Below, in pieces: positions 27,115 to 35,371 of a stretch of DNA of 64,000 nt. The stretch covers positions 1,178,001-1,242,000 of the forward strand of contig NC_007948.1 of the NCBI RefSeq assembly GCF_000013865.1, in the 5' to 3' direction. The notes below the pieces were generated by a model that ran no database searches, was not told where the DNA came from, and saw only the letters and a list, made by a program, of their open reading frames with translations. A program made the translations under genes and the position numbers. Every line of letters starts with the position of its first letter. Positions within the stretch are counted from its first letter, which is position 1. This DNA comes from Polaromonas sp. JS666. Its GTDB lineage: Bacteria > Pseudomonadota > Gammaproteobacteria > Burkholderiales > Burkholderiaceae_C.

Positions 27115-28140
27115 TCAGCGAAAGCGCAGCTGTTGCCCGAGGTTCATCCGCTTGGCCTTTTCCAGCATGAACGCGCCGAGGGCGATGTCCGACAGCGACA
27201 GGCCGCGGTGCCAGAAGAGATTGGTCTCCTCATCGCTCTGGCGGCCGGGTTTGAGGCCCGCAACGATTTGCCCCAGTTCGGCATGCAGGGTTTTTTCCGA
27301 CAGCTTGCCGCTGTCCACATGGGCGCGCAGGGCGCCAAAAGGCCCGGCCTTGGCCTGGCCCCAGTCGTCCATCACCATCTTGTCCATGATGTCGGTGAGC
27401 GACAGCTCCACCGCGCTCATGGTGCCGTAGGGAATCACGCAGGCGCCCTTCTTGATCCATTCGGTCTTGAGCAGGGGCTCGGGTTTTTCCAGCCGCGAAG
27501 CCTCCACCACGATGTCGGCCCCGCGCACGCAGGACTCCCAGTCTTGCGTCACCGTGATTTTCTTGCCCAGGTCTTTTTCAAGCCGCGCGGCAAAGGCATT
27601 GCGGCTGTCGGGCCGGCGCGAGTGAACGCGGATTTCGTCAAAGTGGTAGATCGAGTCGAGCAGGCGGACGTTCCAGTAAGACGTGCCGCGTGCGCCGATG
27701 TGGCCCAGCACCTTGGAGTCCTTGCGCGCCAGGTGTTTTGCGCCCAGCGCGGTGATGGCGCCGGTGCGCATGTCGGTGATGTCGGAGGCGTCGATGATGG
27801 CGATCGGCGAGCCGTTTTTCGGGTTGAACAGGTTGAGCACCGCCAGCTCCGACGGCAGGCCGATTTCATAGTTGCGGTAAAAGTCGCCCACCACTTTCAC
27901 GCCGGCCAGGCCCAGCGGGCGGATGTAGCCGCGCAGCACATTGAAGTGGCCCGGGTAATCCTTTTCCGGCACCAGGTGCATGCGCGGCTCGATGGTGGTT
28001 TGCTGCAGGCCTTGCGCATGCAGCGCCTGCTCCACGGCGCCAATGATTTCGGCATCGGTCAGGGCCAATGCCTGCACGTCAGGGTGGTTCAGATAGGTCA
28101 GGTAGATTTCGGCCGTATCGTCAACGTTATGGTCGGACAT
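27115..28140 (-). CDS. ornithine cyclodeaminase / mu-crystallin family protein
   Basis: 341-residue NAD(P)-dependent protein of the OCD/ketimine-reductase family. Visible: substrate-side GDFYRNYEIGLPSELAVLN, IDASDITDMRTGAITALGAKHLARKD, and a Rossmann segment KVLGHIGARGTSYWNVRLL. The family deaminates ornithine to proline or reduces cyclic imines; some members act on unusual amino acids. It starts 3 nt after hutU on the same strand, so it is probably translated with it. A role in the histidine regulon (for example handling a glutamate- or imidazole-derived imine) is inference. Confidence 0.85.
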   Translation of the reverse strand: MSDHNVDDTAEIYLTYLNHPDVQALALTDAEIIGAVEQALHAQGLQQTTIEPRMHLVPEKDYPGHFNVLRGYIRPLGLAGVKVVGDFYRNYEIGLPSELAVLNLFNPKNGSPIAIIDASDITDMRTGAITALGAKHLARKDSKVLGHIGARGTSYWNVRLLDSIYHFDEIRVHSRRPDSRNAFAARLEKDLGKKITVTQDWESCVRGADIVVEASRLEKPEPLLKTEWIKKGACVIPYGTMSAVELSLTDIMDKMVMDDWGQAKAGPFGALRAHVDSGKLSEKTLHAELGQIVAGLKPGRQSDEETNLFWHRGLSLSDIALGAFMLEKAKRMNLGQQLRFR

Positions 28141-28143
28141 GTT

Positions 28144-29862
28144 TCAGGCTCCCATCATGGGCAGGTTCAGGTGGTTGTCTCGGGCGCTCTGGCGGGCGAT
28201 CTCATAGCCCGCATCCGCATGGCGCATGACGCCGGTGGCCGGGTCATTGAACAGCACGCGTTCGATGCGTTCAGCCGCCTCAAGGGTACCGTCACACACA
28301 ATGACCACGCCCGCGTGCTGCGAGTAACCCATGCCCACGCCGCCGCCATGGTGCAGGCTGACCCAGGTGGCGCCGCTGGCCGTGTTGAGCAGGGCATTGA
28401 GCAGCGGCCAGTCGCTCACGGCATCGCTGCCGTCCTGCATCGCCTCGGTTTCACGGTTCGGCGAAGCGACGGAGCCGCTGTCGAGGTGGTCGCGGCCGAT
28501 GACGATGGGCGCCTTCAGCTCGCCGCTTTTCACCATCTCGTTGAAAGCCAGGCCCGCCCTATGGCGTTCGCCCAGGCCAATCCAGCAAATGCGCGCCGGC
28601 AGGCCCTGGAAGCTGATGCGCTCTTCGGCCATGTCAAGCCAGCGGTGCAGGGGCGTGTTGTCGGGGAACAGTTCCTTCATCTTCGCATCGGTCTTGCGAA
28701 TGTCCTCCGGATCGCCCGACAGCGCCACCCAGCGGAAGGGCCCGACACCGCGGCAAAACAGCGGCCGGATGTAGGCGGGCACAAAACCGGGGTAGTCAAA
28801 GGCATTGGCCACGCCGAAGTCCTTGGCGACCTGGCGCAGGTTGTTGCCGTAGTCCACGGTGGGAATGCCCATTTCATGGAAAGCCAGCATGGCCTTGACG
28901 TGCACCGCGCAGGACTCGCCGGCCGCTTTTGTCAGCGCGGCATGCTGCGCCGGGTCCTTTTGCGCGGCCTGCCATCGGGCCACCGTCCAGCCCGCCGGCA
29001 GGTAGCCATTGATGATGTCGTGGGCCGAGGTCTGGTCGGTCACGATGTCGGGGCGGATGCCGCCGGCCTGCGCGCGCCTGACCAGTTCCGGCACGATCTC
29101 GGCCGCATTGCCGCACAGCGCGATGGAGACGGCCTCCTTGCGCGACGTGTGGTGCTGGATCATCTCCAGCGCTTCGTCGAGGCTGGCGGCTTGCTTGTCG
29201 ACGTAGCGCGTCCTCAAGCGAAAGTCGATGCGCGACTGCTGGCATTCGATGTTGAGGGAGCAGGCGCCGGCAAAGGTCGCCGCCAGCGGCTGCGCGCCAC
29301 CCATGCCCCCCAACCCCGCCGTCAGCACCCAGCGGCCCGCCAGGTCGCCATTGAAGTGCTGGCGGCCCGCTTCCACAAAGGTCTCGTACGTGCCCTGCAC
29401 GATGCCCTGCGTGCCGATGTAGATCCAGCTGCCGGCCGTCATCTGGCCGTACATCATGAGGCCGGCGCGGTCGAGTTCATTGAAGTGTTCCCAGGTGGCC
29501 CATTTGGGCACCAGGTTGGAATTGGCGATCAGCACGCGCGGCGCGCCCGCATGGGTGCGGAACACGCCGACCGGCTTGCCGGACTGCACCAGCAGTGTCT
29601 CGTCGGCCTTGAGCTTGCGCAGCGAGTCCAGGATGGCGTCAAACGCCGGCCAGTTGCGCGCCGCCTTGCCAATGCCGCCGTACACCACCAGCTCGTCGGG
29701 GTTTTCCGCGACTTCCGGGTCCAGGTTGTTCTGGATCATGCGGTAAGCCGCTTCGATCTGCCAGTTGGCGCAGGTGAGGGCGCTTCCCCGGGGCGCGCGG
29801 ACCGGTCGGGCCTGGCTGTCCTGGAAGGGGGTGTTGGAAAGATCCGGCATGAGATCCGACAT
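28144..29862 (-). CDS. hutU: urocanate hydratase
   Basis: NAD-dependent conversion of urocanate to imidazolonepropionate (572 residues). Highly conserved blocks: [45 protein letters not shown], the active-site [10 protein letters not shown] and [14 protein letters not shown]. The call of true urocanase rather than thiourocanate hydratase rests on this close match to HutU sequences I remember. ATG 29862 (MSDLMPDL) has GGAG about 9 nt upstream; a TTG at 29883 lacks a site. First gene of the minus-strand hut operon, with a HutC-type operator 80-100 nt upstream. Confidence 0.96.
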   Translation of the reverse strand: MSDLMPDLSNTPFQDSQARPVRAPRGSALTCANWQIEAAYRMIQNNLDPEVAENPDELVVYGGIGKAARNWPAFDAILDSLRKLKADETLLVQSGKPVGVFRTHAGAPRVLIANSNLVPKWATWEHFNELDRAGLMMYGQMTAGSWIYIGTQGIVQGTYETFVEAGRQHFNGDLAGRWVLTAGLGGMGGAQPLAATFAGACSLNIECQQSRIDFRLRTRYVDKQAASLDEALEMIQHHTSRKEAVSIALCGNAAEIVPELVRRAQAGGIRPDIVTDQTSAHDIINGYLPAGWTVARWQAAQKDPAQHAALTKAAGESCAVHVKAMLAFHEMGIPTVDYGNNLRQVAKDFGVANAFDYPGFVPAYIRPLFCRGVGPFRWVALSGDPEDIRKTDAKMKELFPDNTPLHRWLDMAEERISFQGLPARICWIGLGERHRAGLAFNEMVKSGELKAPIVIGRDHLDSGSVASPNRETEAMQDGSDAVSDWPLLNALLNTASGATWVSLHHGGGVGMGYSQHAGVVIVCDGTLEAAERIERVLFNDPATGVMRHADAGYEIARQSARDNHLNLPMMGA

Positions 29863-29943
29863 GAGACAGGCTCCATGTAACAAAAAGAAAAAACTTTGGC
29901 GCGGCTTCGGGCTCGGGCTTCAGGCTTTGGTTGGTTAAATCGT

Positions 29944-29959
29944 AGTTGTCTATACAACT
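29944..29959. promoter_or_regulatory. HutC-type operator between hutU and hutC
   Basis: AGTTGTCTATACAACT: 16-bp palindrome with one mismatched pair, containing GTCTATAC (consensus GTMTAKAC). It sits midway in the divergent promoter region and would control both hutU-hutH and hutC-hutG. Closely similar to the perfect palindrome at 22378. Confidence 0.75.
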
Positions 29960-30039
29960 TGTGTCAACTGGAGTAATCTACGGCCTGCGACAGCGCCTTT
30001 TAGAGGGCGCCAATTGTTTTTTCTTACTTCGGCATAAAA

Positions 30040-30750
30040 ATGGCAACCACTCCGCTGCCTGCTTATGGGCAGGTCAAGGCATTCATCAAAACGCGCATCA
30101 GTGCCGGCACCTGGAGGCCCGGTGATCCGGTGCCCAGCGAGGCCGTGCTGATGGCGCAATTTGGCGTCAGCCGCATGACGGTCAACCGTGCGCTGCGCGA
30201 GCTGATGGGCGAGGGCCTGGTCACGCGAATCCAGGGCTCGGGAACCTTTGTGGCTGAGCTGCACCGCATTTCTTCCACGCTGACCATTCGTGATATTCAT
30301 GAGGAAGTCATTGAGCGGGGCCACACCCATAGCTCGCGGGTGTTGCGGGCGGAGTCCGAAAAAGCCAGCGCCGACGTGGCGCGCACCCTGGGCCTGCGCA
30401 CGGGCGGGCGTGTGTTCCACACCATATTGATTCATCTGGAAAACGGTGTGCCCATCCAGTACGAAGACCGCTATGTCAACCCGGCGGCGGCACCCAACTA
30501 CCTGAAGACCGACTTCACGCAGACCACGCCCACCTACCACCTGCTGGAAGAAGCGCCGCTCACCGAAGCCAGCTATTCGATCGAGGCCTGCCTGCCGACA
30601 GCACTGGAGGCCAGGCACCTCGATATCAAGCCAGGCGAAGCCTGTCTGGCGATGATGCGCCGCACCGTGAGCGGCGCCCACATTGCCAGCGTGGCACGGC
30701 TGGTGTACCCCGGTTCGCGCTACAGCTTTGCCGGAAAGTTCCAGGCATGA
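30040..30750 (+). CDS. hutC: HutC family GntR histidine-utilisation repressor
   Basis: 236 residues. N-terminal GntR winged helix (VPSEAVLMAQFGVSRMTVNRALRELMGEGLVTRIQGSGTFV pattern) and C-terminal UTRA ligand domain (FHTILIHLENGVPIQYEDRYVNPAAAP..., SIEACLPT). In known hut systems the inducer is urocanate. Divergent from hutU and directly upstream of hutG. Given the matching palindrome at 22378 it probably also controls the betaine importer/lyase operon. Confidence 0.95.
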   Translation: MATTPLPAYGQVKAFIKTRISAGTWRPGDPVPSEAVLMAQFGVSRMTVNRALRELMGEGLVTRIQGSGTFVAELHRISSTLTIRDIHEEVIERGHTHSSRVLRAESEKASADVARTLGLRTGGRVFHTILIHLENGVPIQYEDRYVNPAAAPNYLKTDFTQTTPTYHLLEEAPLTEASYSIEACLPTALEARHLDIKPGEACLAMMRRTVSGAHIASVARLVYPGSRYSFAGKFQA

Positions 30751-30806
30751 GACCGCCGCCGCGGCGTCAAACTGTATTTGAGGAAGCAGTGAAATGAGCG
30801 GGGCGA

Positions 30807-31721
30807 GTGACCTTGTCAGTATCAATGATCAATGGAGTCAGTGAGATGAATGGAGTGAATCAGATGAATGGAGTCAGCGGGATGAGCGAGATGAATCAGG
30901 GCGGGCAGGAAGAGCAGAACCCGGCCTATACCTTGCGGCGCGGCACGGTTCCCCTGTTGGTGAGCATGCCGCACATCGGCACGGCCATTCCGCCGGAGCT
31001 GCAGGCGGCCTACATGCCCGAGGCGCTGAAAGTGGAAGACACCGACTGGCACCTGCAGACGCTTTACAGCTTCCTGCCGGAAATCGGCGCCAGCGTGTTG
31101 ACGCCGCACTATTCACGCTATGTGATTGACCTCAACCGCCCGCCGGATGACGCCCCGATGTACCCCGGTGCGTCCAATACCGAACTTTGCCCCACCCGGT
31201 TTTTCTCGGGTGCGCCGCTCTACCAGCCCGGTTGCGAGCCCACCCCGGATGAGCGCGCAAGGCGGCGCGAGGCCTATTGGCAGCCCTACCATGCGGCCCT
31301 GGCCGCCGAGCTGGCGCGTCTCAAGGCCCGGCACGGCTATGCGTTGCTGTGGGACGCGCACAGCATCCGCTCGCAGATTCCCTGGCTGTTTGATGGCACG
31401 CTGCCCGACCTCAACATCGGAACGGCCGACGGCGCCAGCGCCCATGAAGCCATTACCGCATCGGTCGCGCAGGCCTGCGCTGCGCTTTCCGGCATCACGA
31501 CAGCCGTCAACGGCCGCTTCAAGGGCGGCTACATCACGCGCCACTATGGCCAGCCGTCCAGCGATGTGCACGCCGTGCAGCTGGAGATGTGCCAGCGCCT
31601 GTACATGCAAGAAGTGCCGCCCTTTGCCTACGACGCGGCGCTGGCTTCCCGCATCCAGCCCTTGTTGAAAAACATGCTCTCCAGCGCGCTTTCGTCCTGC
31701 CGAAGCTGCCATGAAGAGTGA
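30807..31721 (+). CDS. hutG: N-formylglutamate deformylase
   Basis: Last step of the five-step histidine pathway: N-formyl-L-glutamate to formate plus glutamate. Motifs PLLVSMPHIGTAIP, DLNRPPDDAPMYPG and WDAHSIRSQIPWLFDG are clear. The start is uncertain: the frame opens at GTG 30807 but the first ~30 codons are an 18-bp tandem repeat with ATGs at 30825, 30846, 30864, 30882 and 30891. The conserved domain begins near residue 35, so any of these could serve. hutI and hutF, needed to reach N-formylglutamate, are absent from the window. Confidence 0.92.
   Translation: MTLSVSMINGVSEMNGVNQMNGVSGMSEMNQGGQEEQNPAYTLRRGTVPLLVSMPHIGTAIPPELQAAYMPEALKVEDTDWHLQTLYSFLPEIGASVLTPHYSRYVIDLNRPPDDAPMYPGASNTELCPTRFFSGAPLYQPGCEPTPDERARRREAYWQPYHAALAAELARLKARHGYALLWDAHSIRSQIPWLFDGTLPDLNIGTADGASAHEAITASVAQACAALSGITTAVNGRFKGGYITRHYGQPSSDVHAVQLEMCQRLYMQEVPPFAYDAALASRIQPLLKNMLSSALSSCRSCHEE
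30828..30899 (+). repeat. 18-bp coding tandem repeat at the hutG 5' end
   Basis: Three 18-bp units, ATGAATGGAGTCAGYGRG-like (first begins ATC), encode (M/I)-N-G-V-(S/N)-(E/Q/G), followed by two 9-bp units encoding MSE and MNQ. Each unit carries an in-frame ATG and a GGAG, that is a repeated ribosome-binding-site-plus-start module. A 16-codon ORF (30794-30844) with AGGAAG upstream overlaps the first unit. Confidence 0.7.
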
Positions 31722-32040
31722 AGCACGGCTTTTTTCGGGAGCGCGGAACCATCGGTAGCGACAGGAATGGGTTGGTGCAGTTTTCTCTTTTCTGCTGAAA
31801 TCACCTGAAGCTTGGTGGAGGGTCTCGGCCTCGGCTGGATCCACGTCAAATGCATGTGGAACGGCAGCGCGATGCCGCCGCGTGGCACCCTGACGGTAAG
31901 ATCAGGCCATCACGCCGAAGGAAACAACCGTGCCTTTGTCTCCAGCCAACCGTTGCCAACGGACGCGCCTTGCCGCTGCGCTCCGTGGTGTTTGCGATGG
32001 TGGTGACTTTGACGGTGGCGGCAACCCGGGGAGCAGTTCA
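31722..32040. other. 319-bp gap with no recognisable gene
   Basis: Between hutG and the response regulator. One short frame (to 32044) ends in a hydrophobic stretch (LRSVVFAMVVTLTVAATRG) that could be a relic of a membrane sensor, but no family is recognisable. GGGGAG near 32029 serves as ribosome-binding site for the next gene. Confidence 0.4.
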
Positions 32041-32682
32041 TTGATCAGGATCGTCATTGTGGATGACCACGCGATCGTGCGCGAAGGTCTCAAACGCATC
32101 ATTTCCTCGGCCGACGACATGGAGGTGGCGGGCGAAGCCGCCAATGGCGCCGAGGCCATGCAGCGGGTGCGCGAACTGGCCTTCGACGTGCTGATGCTGG
32201 ACCTGTCCATGCCGGGGCGCAGCGGCATGGAGTTGATCAAGCTGGTCCGTGCCGAGAAGCCCAAGCTGCGCATCCTGGTGCTGAGCATGCACCAGGAGCT
32301 GCAGTACGCCGTGCGCGCCATCAAGTCCGGCGCCAGCGGTTACCTGACCAAGGAGAGCGCCCCCGCGCAACTGGAGGAGGCCATCCGCAAGATCGCCGCC
32401 GGCGGCGCCTTCATCAGCGCGGAAGTGGCCGAGCAACTGGCTCTGGGTGCCATGCCGGGCAGCGAGGCGCCCAGGCACGACTGTCTGTCCAACCGCGAAT
32501 TCGAGGTGTTTCGCCTGGTGGTCGACGGCATGACCCTGACCGATATCGCGGCCCAGCTCCATCTCTCGGTCAAAACGGTCAGCACGCACAAGGTCAACCT
32601 GATGCACAAGATGGGCTTGCACAACCAGAGCGAGCTGATCCGCTATGCACTCAAACATGGCCTGACCGATCAGTTGGAGTAA
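32041..32682 (+). CDS. NarL/FixJ family response regulator
   Basis: 213 residues when started at TTG 32041 (MIRIVIVDDHAIVREGL), which follows GGGGAG by about 7 nt and gives the usual family length; the frame upstream shows no similarity. Receiver with acidic pocket DD, phospho-acceptor in LMLDLSMPGRSG, conserved Ser in LVLSMH and Lys in YLTKES; C-terminal LuxR-type helix-turn-helix LSNREFEVFRLVVDGMTLTDIAAQLHLSVKTVSTHKVNLMHKM. No cognate kinase gene is adjacent. Target genes unknown; placed at the border of the stress region. Confidence 0.93.
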   Translation: MIRIVIVDDHAIVREGLKRIISSADDMEVAGEAANGAEAMQRVRELAFDVLMLDLSMPGRSGMELIKLVRAEKPKLRILVLSMHQELQYAVRAIKSGASGYLTKESAPAQLEEAIRKIAAGGAFISAEVAEQLALGAMPGSEAPRHDCLSNREFEVFRLVVDGMTLTDIAAQLHLSVKTVSTHKVNLMHKMGLHNQSELIRYALKHGLTDQLE

Positions 32683-33004
32683 TTGTGAAGTTCCAATAGG
32701 TGGTTGCCCGCCAGGCGGGGGCGGGAGACTGGCAACTGAAATCTGCGGGGTGGTATTTCCGGCTACGAGATGGAGATCGAGGGAGGTAGAGGAAGGTAAA
32801 GGAAGGTAAAGGAAGGTAAAGGAAGGTAAAGGAAGGGAGATGGATGGTGGTGGGCGACGGCTGCCCGATGCGCGTCACGGGCCATCGCCGTTCGTGGCGC
32901 AAAGTCTCTTTGAGCCTGTCCAGGGCCTCCACGGATTTGTGCTCTCCGGATGTTTTGTGCGCTGCAGCAAGGCGGCCCCTGTCTCCCGGCCAGATGAGAT
33001 TGGG
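32683..33004. other. gap holding a 10-bp tandem repeat
   Basis: Between the response regulator and the FNR box at 33005. The only structure seen is four exact GGAAGGTAAA units at 32791-32830 with degenerate flanking units (32781, 32831). A reverse-strand frame through it (TFLYLPLPSFTFLYLP) is low-complexity and judged spurious. Confidence 0.6.
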
Positions 33005-33018
33005 TTGATGATTGTCAA
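33005..33018. promoter_or_regulatory. FNR-type box upstream of universal stress protein
   Basis: TTGATGATTGTCAA, 61 nt upstream of the start at 33080; 9 of 10 positions of TTGAT-N4-ATCAA. Confidence 0.6.
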
Positions 33019-33079
33019 GGGGTGGGGGAGCCCGGCGGATTAACGTAGACGGACTGCAATCTCTCGATGGAGTGCTTCC

Positions 33080-33919
33080 ATGAAATCCTCCCTGATGCAA
33101 ATACTGGTTCACTTTGATGCATCACGGCGCGCTGCGCCTCGCCTGGAGTTCGCACGCCAGCTTGCGCGGCGGCACGGTGCCGCGGTGGCCGCGCTCTATG
33201 CGGTCACACCCAGCTTCGTGATGCCGCCATTTGCGCCCACCATCGGCCCCGGTGTCGCCGTCACCTTGCGCGAGCTTGACGACGAGCGGCTGGCCGGGGC
33301 GCGCGCCACCTTCGATCGTGCGCTGGCCTCGACCGGCGTACCGGTCTCCTGGGGCGAAGTGATCGACTACCCTGTGACGGGTGCCTTCGCCCAGCAGGCG
33401 CTGTATGCCGACCTGCTGGTGTTGGGCCAGCACGACCCTTCGGATATCGAGTCCTCGGACGTGCCGCCCGATTTCGCGGAAACCGCGATGGCGATCAGCG
33501 GCAGGCCGGCCCTGATCCTGCCCTACGCCGTGGTGCCGCCGACGGTCGGCGAGACGGTGGTGATTGCCTGGAAGACGACGCGCGAGGCGGCGCGTGCTGT
33601 CACCGCAGCCATGCCCCTGCTGCAGAGTGCGCAGCGTGTTCATGTGGTCAACTGGTCAGCCGATGAGCCTGTCGTCGGTGGCGTTTCGCTGGATCTGGCT
33701 GGCTATTTGAAGCGCCATGGCGTTGAGGCGACCTGGCACCGCCAGGGGGATGAGCCGGAAAGGCTGGGCGAGTTGCTGTTGTCAAGCGCCTTCGACCTGG
33801 AAGCCGACCTGCTGGTGATGGGCTGCTACGGCCATAGCCGGGCGCGCGAGTGGCTGCTGGGCGGCACCTCGCGGGCGGTTTTGCAGTCCATGACCCTGCC
33901 GGTGCTGATGGCGCACTGA
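33080..33919 (+). CDS. tandem-domain universal stress protein (UspA family)
   Basis: 279 residues made of two Usp folds. The C-terminal domain has the nucleotide-binding loop GCYGHSRAREWLLGGTSRAVLQSM (G-x2-G-x9-GT/S), so it likely binds ATP; the N-terminal domain (VLGQHDP...) lacks the glycine loop. Tandem Usp proteins are common in low-oxygen regulons. An FNR box stands 61 nt upstream. Start ATG 33080 follows a GGAG-containing stretch. The FNR-type regulator is encoded about 0.6 kb downstream of its end. Confidence 0.92.
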   Translation: MKSSLMQILVHFDASRRAAPRLEFARQLARRHGAAVAALYAVTPSFVMPPFAPTIGPGVAVTLRELDDERLAGARATFDRALASTGVPVSWGEVIDYPVTGAFAQQALYADLLVLGQHDPSDIESSDVPPDFAETAMAISGRPALILPYAVVPPTVGETVVIAWKTTREAARAVTAAMPLLQSAQRVHVVNWSADEPVVGGVSLDLAGYLKRHGVEATWHRQGDEPERLGELLLSSAFDLEADLLVMGCYGHSRAREWLLGGTSRAVLQSMTLPVLMAH

Positions 33920-34118
33920 CCGCCAGCGCAACCCGCCCTTGGGTCACAGGGTTCCGGATGGCCACTCTGGGAACCCGGATTTGGGGAAAGCGTGCTTGGC
34001 ACTCGGACGATTCCTAGGCGGTCTCGGTGCTGTGGATGCCGCTGATCCGGATTATTCCGAGGGGTGGATTCAGCTATCACCGATATCGCAACGATAGGCG
34101 CGCGCGCATAGTGGCTGT

Positions 34119-34508
34119 ATGTCTGATCTCCAAGTTCCCGTCAGGGTTTTTCTGGCCGACGACTCGGCCCTGATCCGCAGTCGTGTGGCCGCGATGCTCG
34201 GCGTCAATGAGATGACCATCGTCGGTCAGGCTGAGACGCCGCAGGGATCAATCGACGGCATTCTGGCCACGGCGCCCGATGTGGTGGTGCTCGACGTCCA
34301 GCTGGACGGTGGTTCGGGCCTGCAGGTATTGCGCGCCGTGCGTCAGGCCGCGCCCGAAATCGCTTTCGTCGTCTTCAGCAACAACGCGGGCCCGGCCTAC
34401 CGCAAGCGCTACCTGCGGGAGGGCGCTGCCCGCTTCCTCGACAAAAGCACCGAATCCGATCAACTTGCCCAGGCTGTTGCGAGAGCATCGCAACACCCTG
34501 CGCATTGA
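34119..34508 (+). CDS. single-domain response regulator (receiver only)
   Basis: 129-residue CheY-like protein: acidic pocket LADDSALIRS, phospho-acceptor VVVLDVQLDGGSGLQ, VVFSNN in place of the usual Ser/Thr, and Lys in FLDKST. No output domain, so it must act by protein contact or as a phosphate sink. The FNR-type regulator gene starts 25 nt downstream on the same strand; the two may be co-transcribed. Kinase partner unknown. Confidence 0.9.
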   Translation: MSDLQVPVRVFLADDSALIRSRVAAMLGVNEMTIVGQAETPQGSIDGILATAPDVVVLDVQLDGGSGLQVLRAVRQAAPEIAFVVFSNNAGPAYRKRYLREGAARFLDKSTESDQLAQAVARASQHPAH

Positions 34509-34533
34509 CGGCCGTCTCATCAAGGGGAAAATC

Positions 34534-35358
34534 ATGTCAACCGCCACACTCATACGCACACAGGAGCGCACACAAGAGCGTACGCAGGAAACACCCGCCA
34601 GCGACCTGCGGGTCATTCCGATTCGACAGGCCATGGGGGATGCGCAGGTCGCGCCTTTGGGGACACCCTGCTCCAGCTGCCACCTGTGCGATCTGTGCCT
34701 GCCCTGCGGCATGACAGACGGCGACGTGGAGTGCCTGGACAGCCTGACGTTCGGGCGTCGCAAGGTCAAGGCCGGCCAGACGCTCTTTGACGAGGGCGAC
34801 CACTTTCAATTCATGTATGCCGTGCGCAGCGGCACCTTCAAGTCCAGCCTGATGCTGGCCGACGGCCGCGAGCAGATCAGTGGCTTCCACATGGCCGGTG
34901 AGCTGATTGGCCTGGACGGCGTGGCCTATGGCAAGCATGCCAGCACCGCTACGGCGCTGGAGGATACCGAGGTCTGCGTCATTCCCTATGCGCAACTGAC
35001 CCGGCTGGCCACCGGCAACGCCAGCATGCAGAACATGGTCAGTCGCCTGATGAGCCGCGAGATCATCCGGGAACACAGCCTGATGCTGTTGCTGGGCAGC
35101 ATGAACGCCGAGGAACGGCTGGCGGCGTTTCTGCTGAACCTGTCGCAGCGCCTGAAGGCCCGCGGCTACTCGGCCAGCGAATTTCACCTGAGGATGACGC
35201 GCGCCGAAATCGGTAGCTACCTGGGCATGAAACTGGAAACCGTCAGCCGCACATTCTCGGCCTTCCAGCAGCAGGGTTTGCTTGAAGTCGACAAGCGCCA
35301 CATCCGCATCGTCAACCTGGACGGCCTGACGCGGGTCTTCGAGATGCACCTGCACTGA
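34534..35358 (+). CDS. FNR-type oxygen-responsive regulator with extra cysteines
   Basis: 274-residue Crp/Fnr protein. C46, C49 and C55 (C-x2-C-x5-C) plus C148 (in LEDTEVCVIPY) reproduce the [4Fe-4S] ligand spacing of FNR (C20, C23, C29, C122). C52 and C58 are extra, giving C-x2-C-x2-C-x2-C-x2-C. C-terminal helix-turn-helix TRAEIGSYLGMKLETVSRTFSAF has the E..SR DNA-reading residues of FNR, predicting TTGAT-N4-ATCAA recognition. The N terminus has three RTQE repeats. CAAGGGGAAAATC precedes ATG 34534. Many FNR boxes occur in the next 27 kb. Confidence 0.93.
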   Translation: MSTATLIRTQERTQERTQETPASDLRVIPIRQAMGDAQVAPLGTPCSSCHLCDLCLPCGMTDGDVECLDSLTFGRRKVKAGQTLFDEGDHFQFMYAVRSGTFKSSLMLADGREQISGFHMAGELIGLDGVAYGKHASTATALEDTEVCVIPYAQLTRLATGNASMQNMVSRLMSREIIREHSLMLLLGSMNAEERLAAFLLNLSQRLKARGYSASEFHLRMTRAEIGSYLGMKLETVSRTFSAFQQQGLLEVDKRHIRIVNLDGLTRVFEMHLH

Positions 35359-35371
35359 AGGCTGCATCGGT

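Noticed and set aside
28144..29862. Thiourocanate hydratase instead of urocanase
   Set aside because: All conserved blocks match canonical HutU closely; without a comparison set the thiourocanate option has no positive support.
27079..29880. 933-codon open frame on the plus strand
   Set aside because: Antisense to hutU and the OCD-family gene, which match known families in full; frame openness is explained by high GC.
32041..32054. TTGATCAGGATCG as an FNR box
   Set aside because: It is the TTG start codon region of the response regulator and the right half-site is poor.
32651..33112. 153-codon minus-strand frame containing TFLYLP repeats
   Set aside because: The repeat is the reverse reading of GGAAGGTAAA tandem units, no ribosome site, no family.
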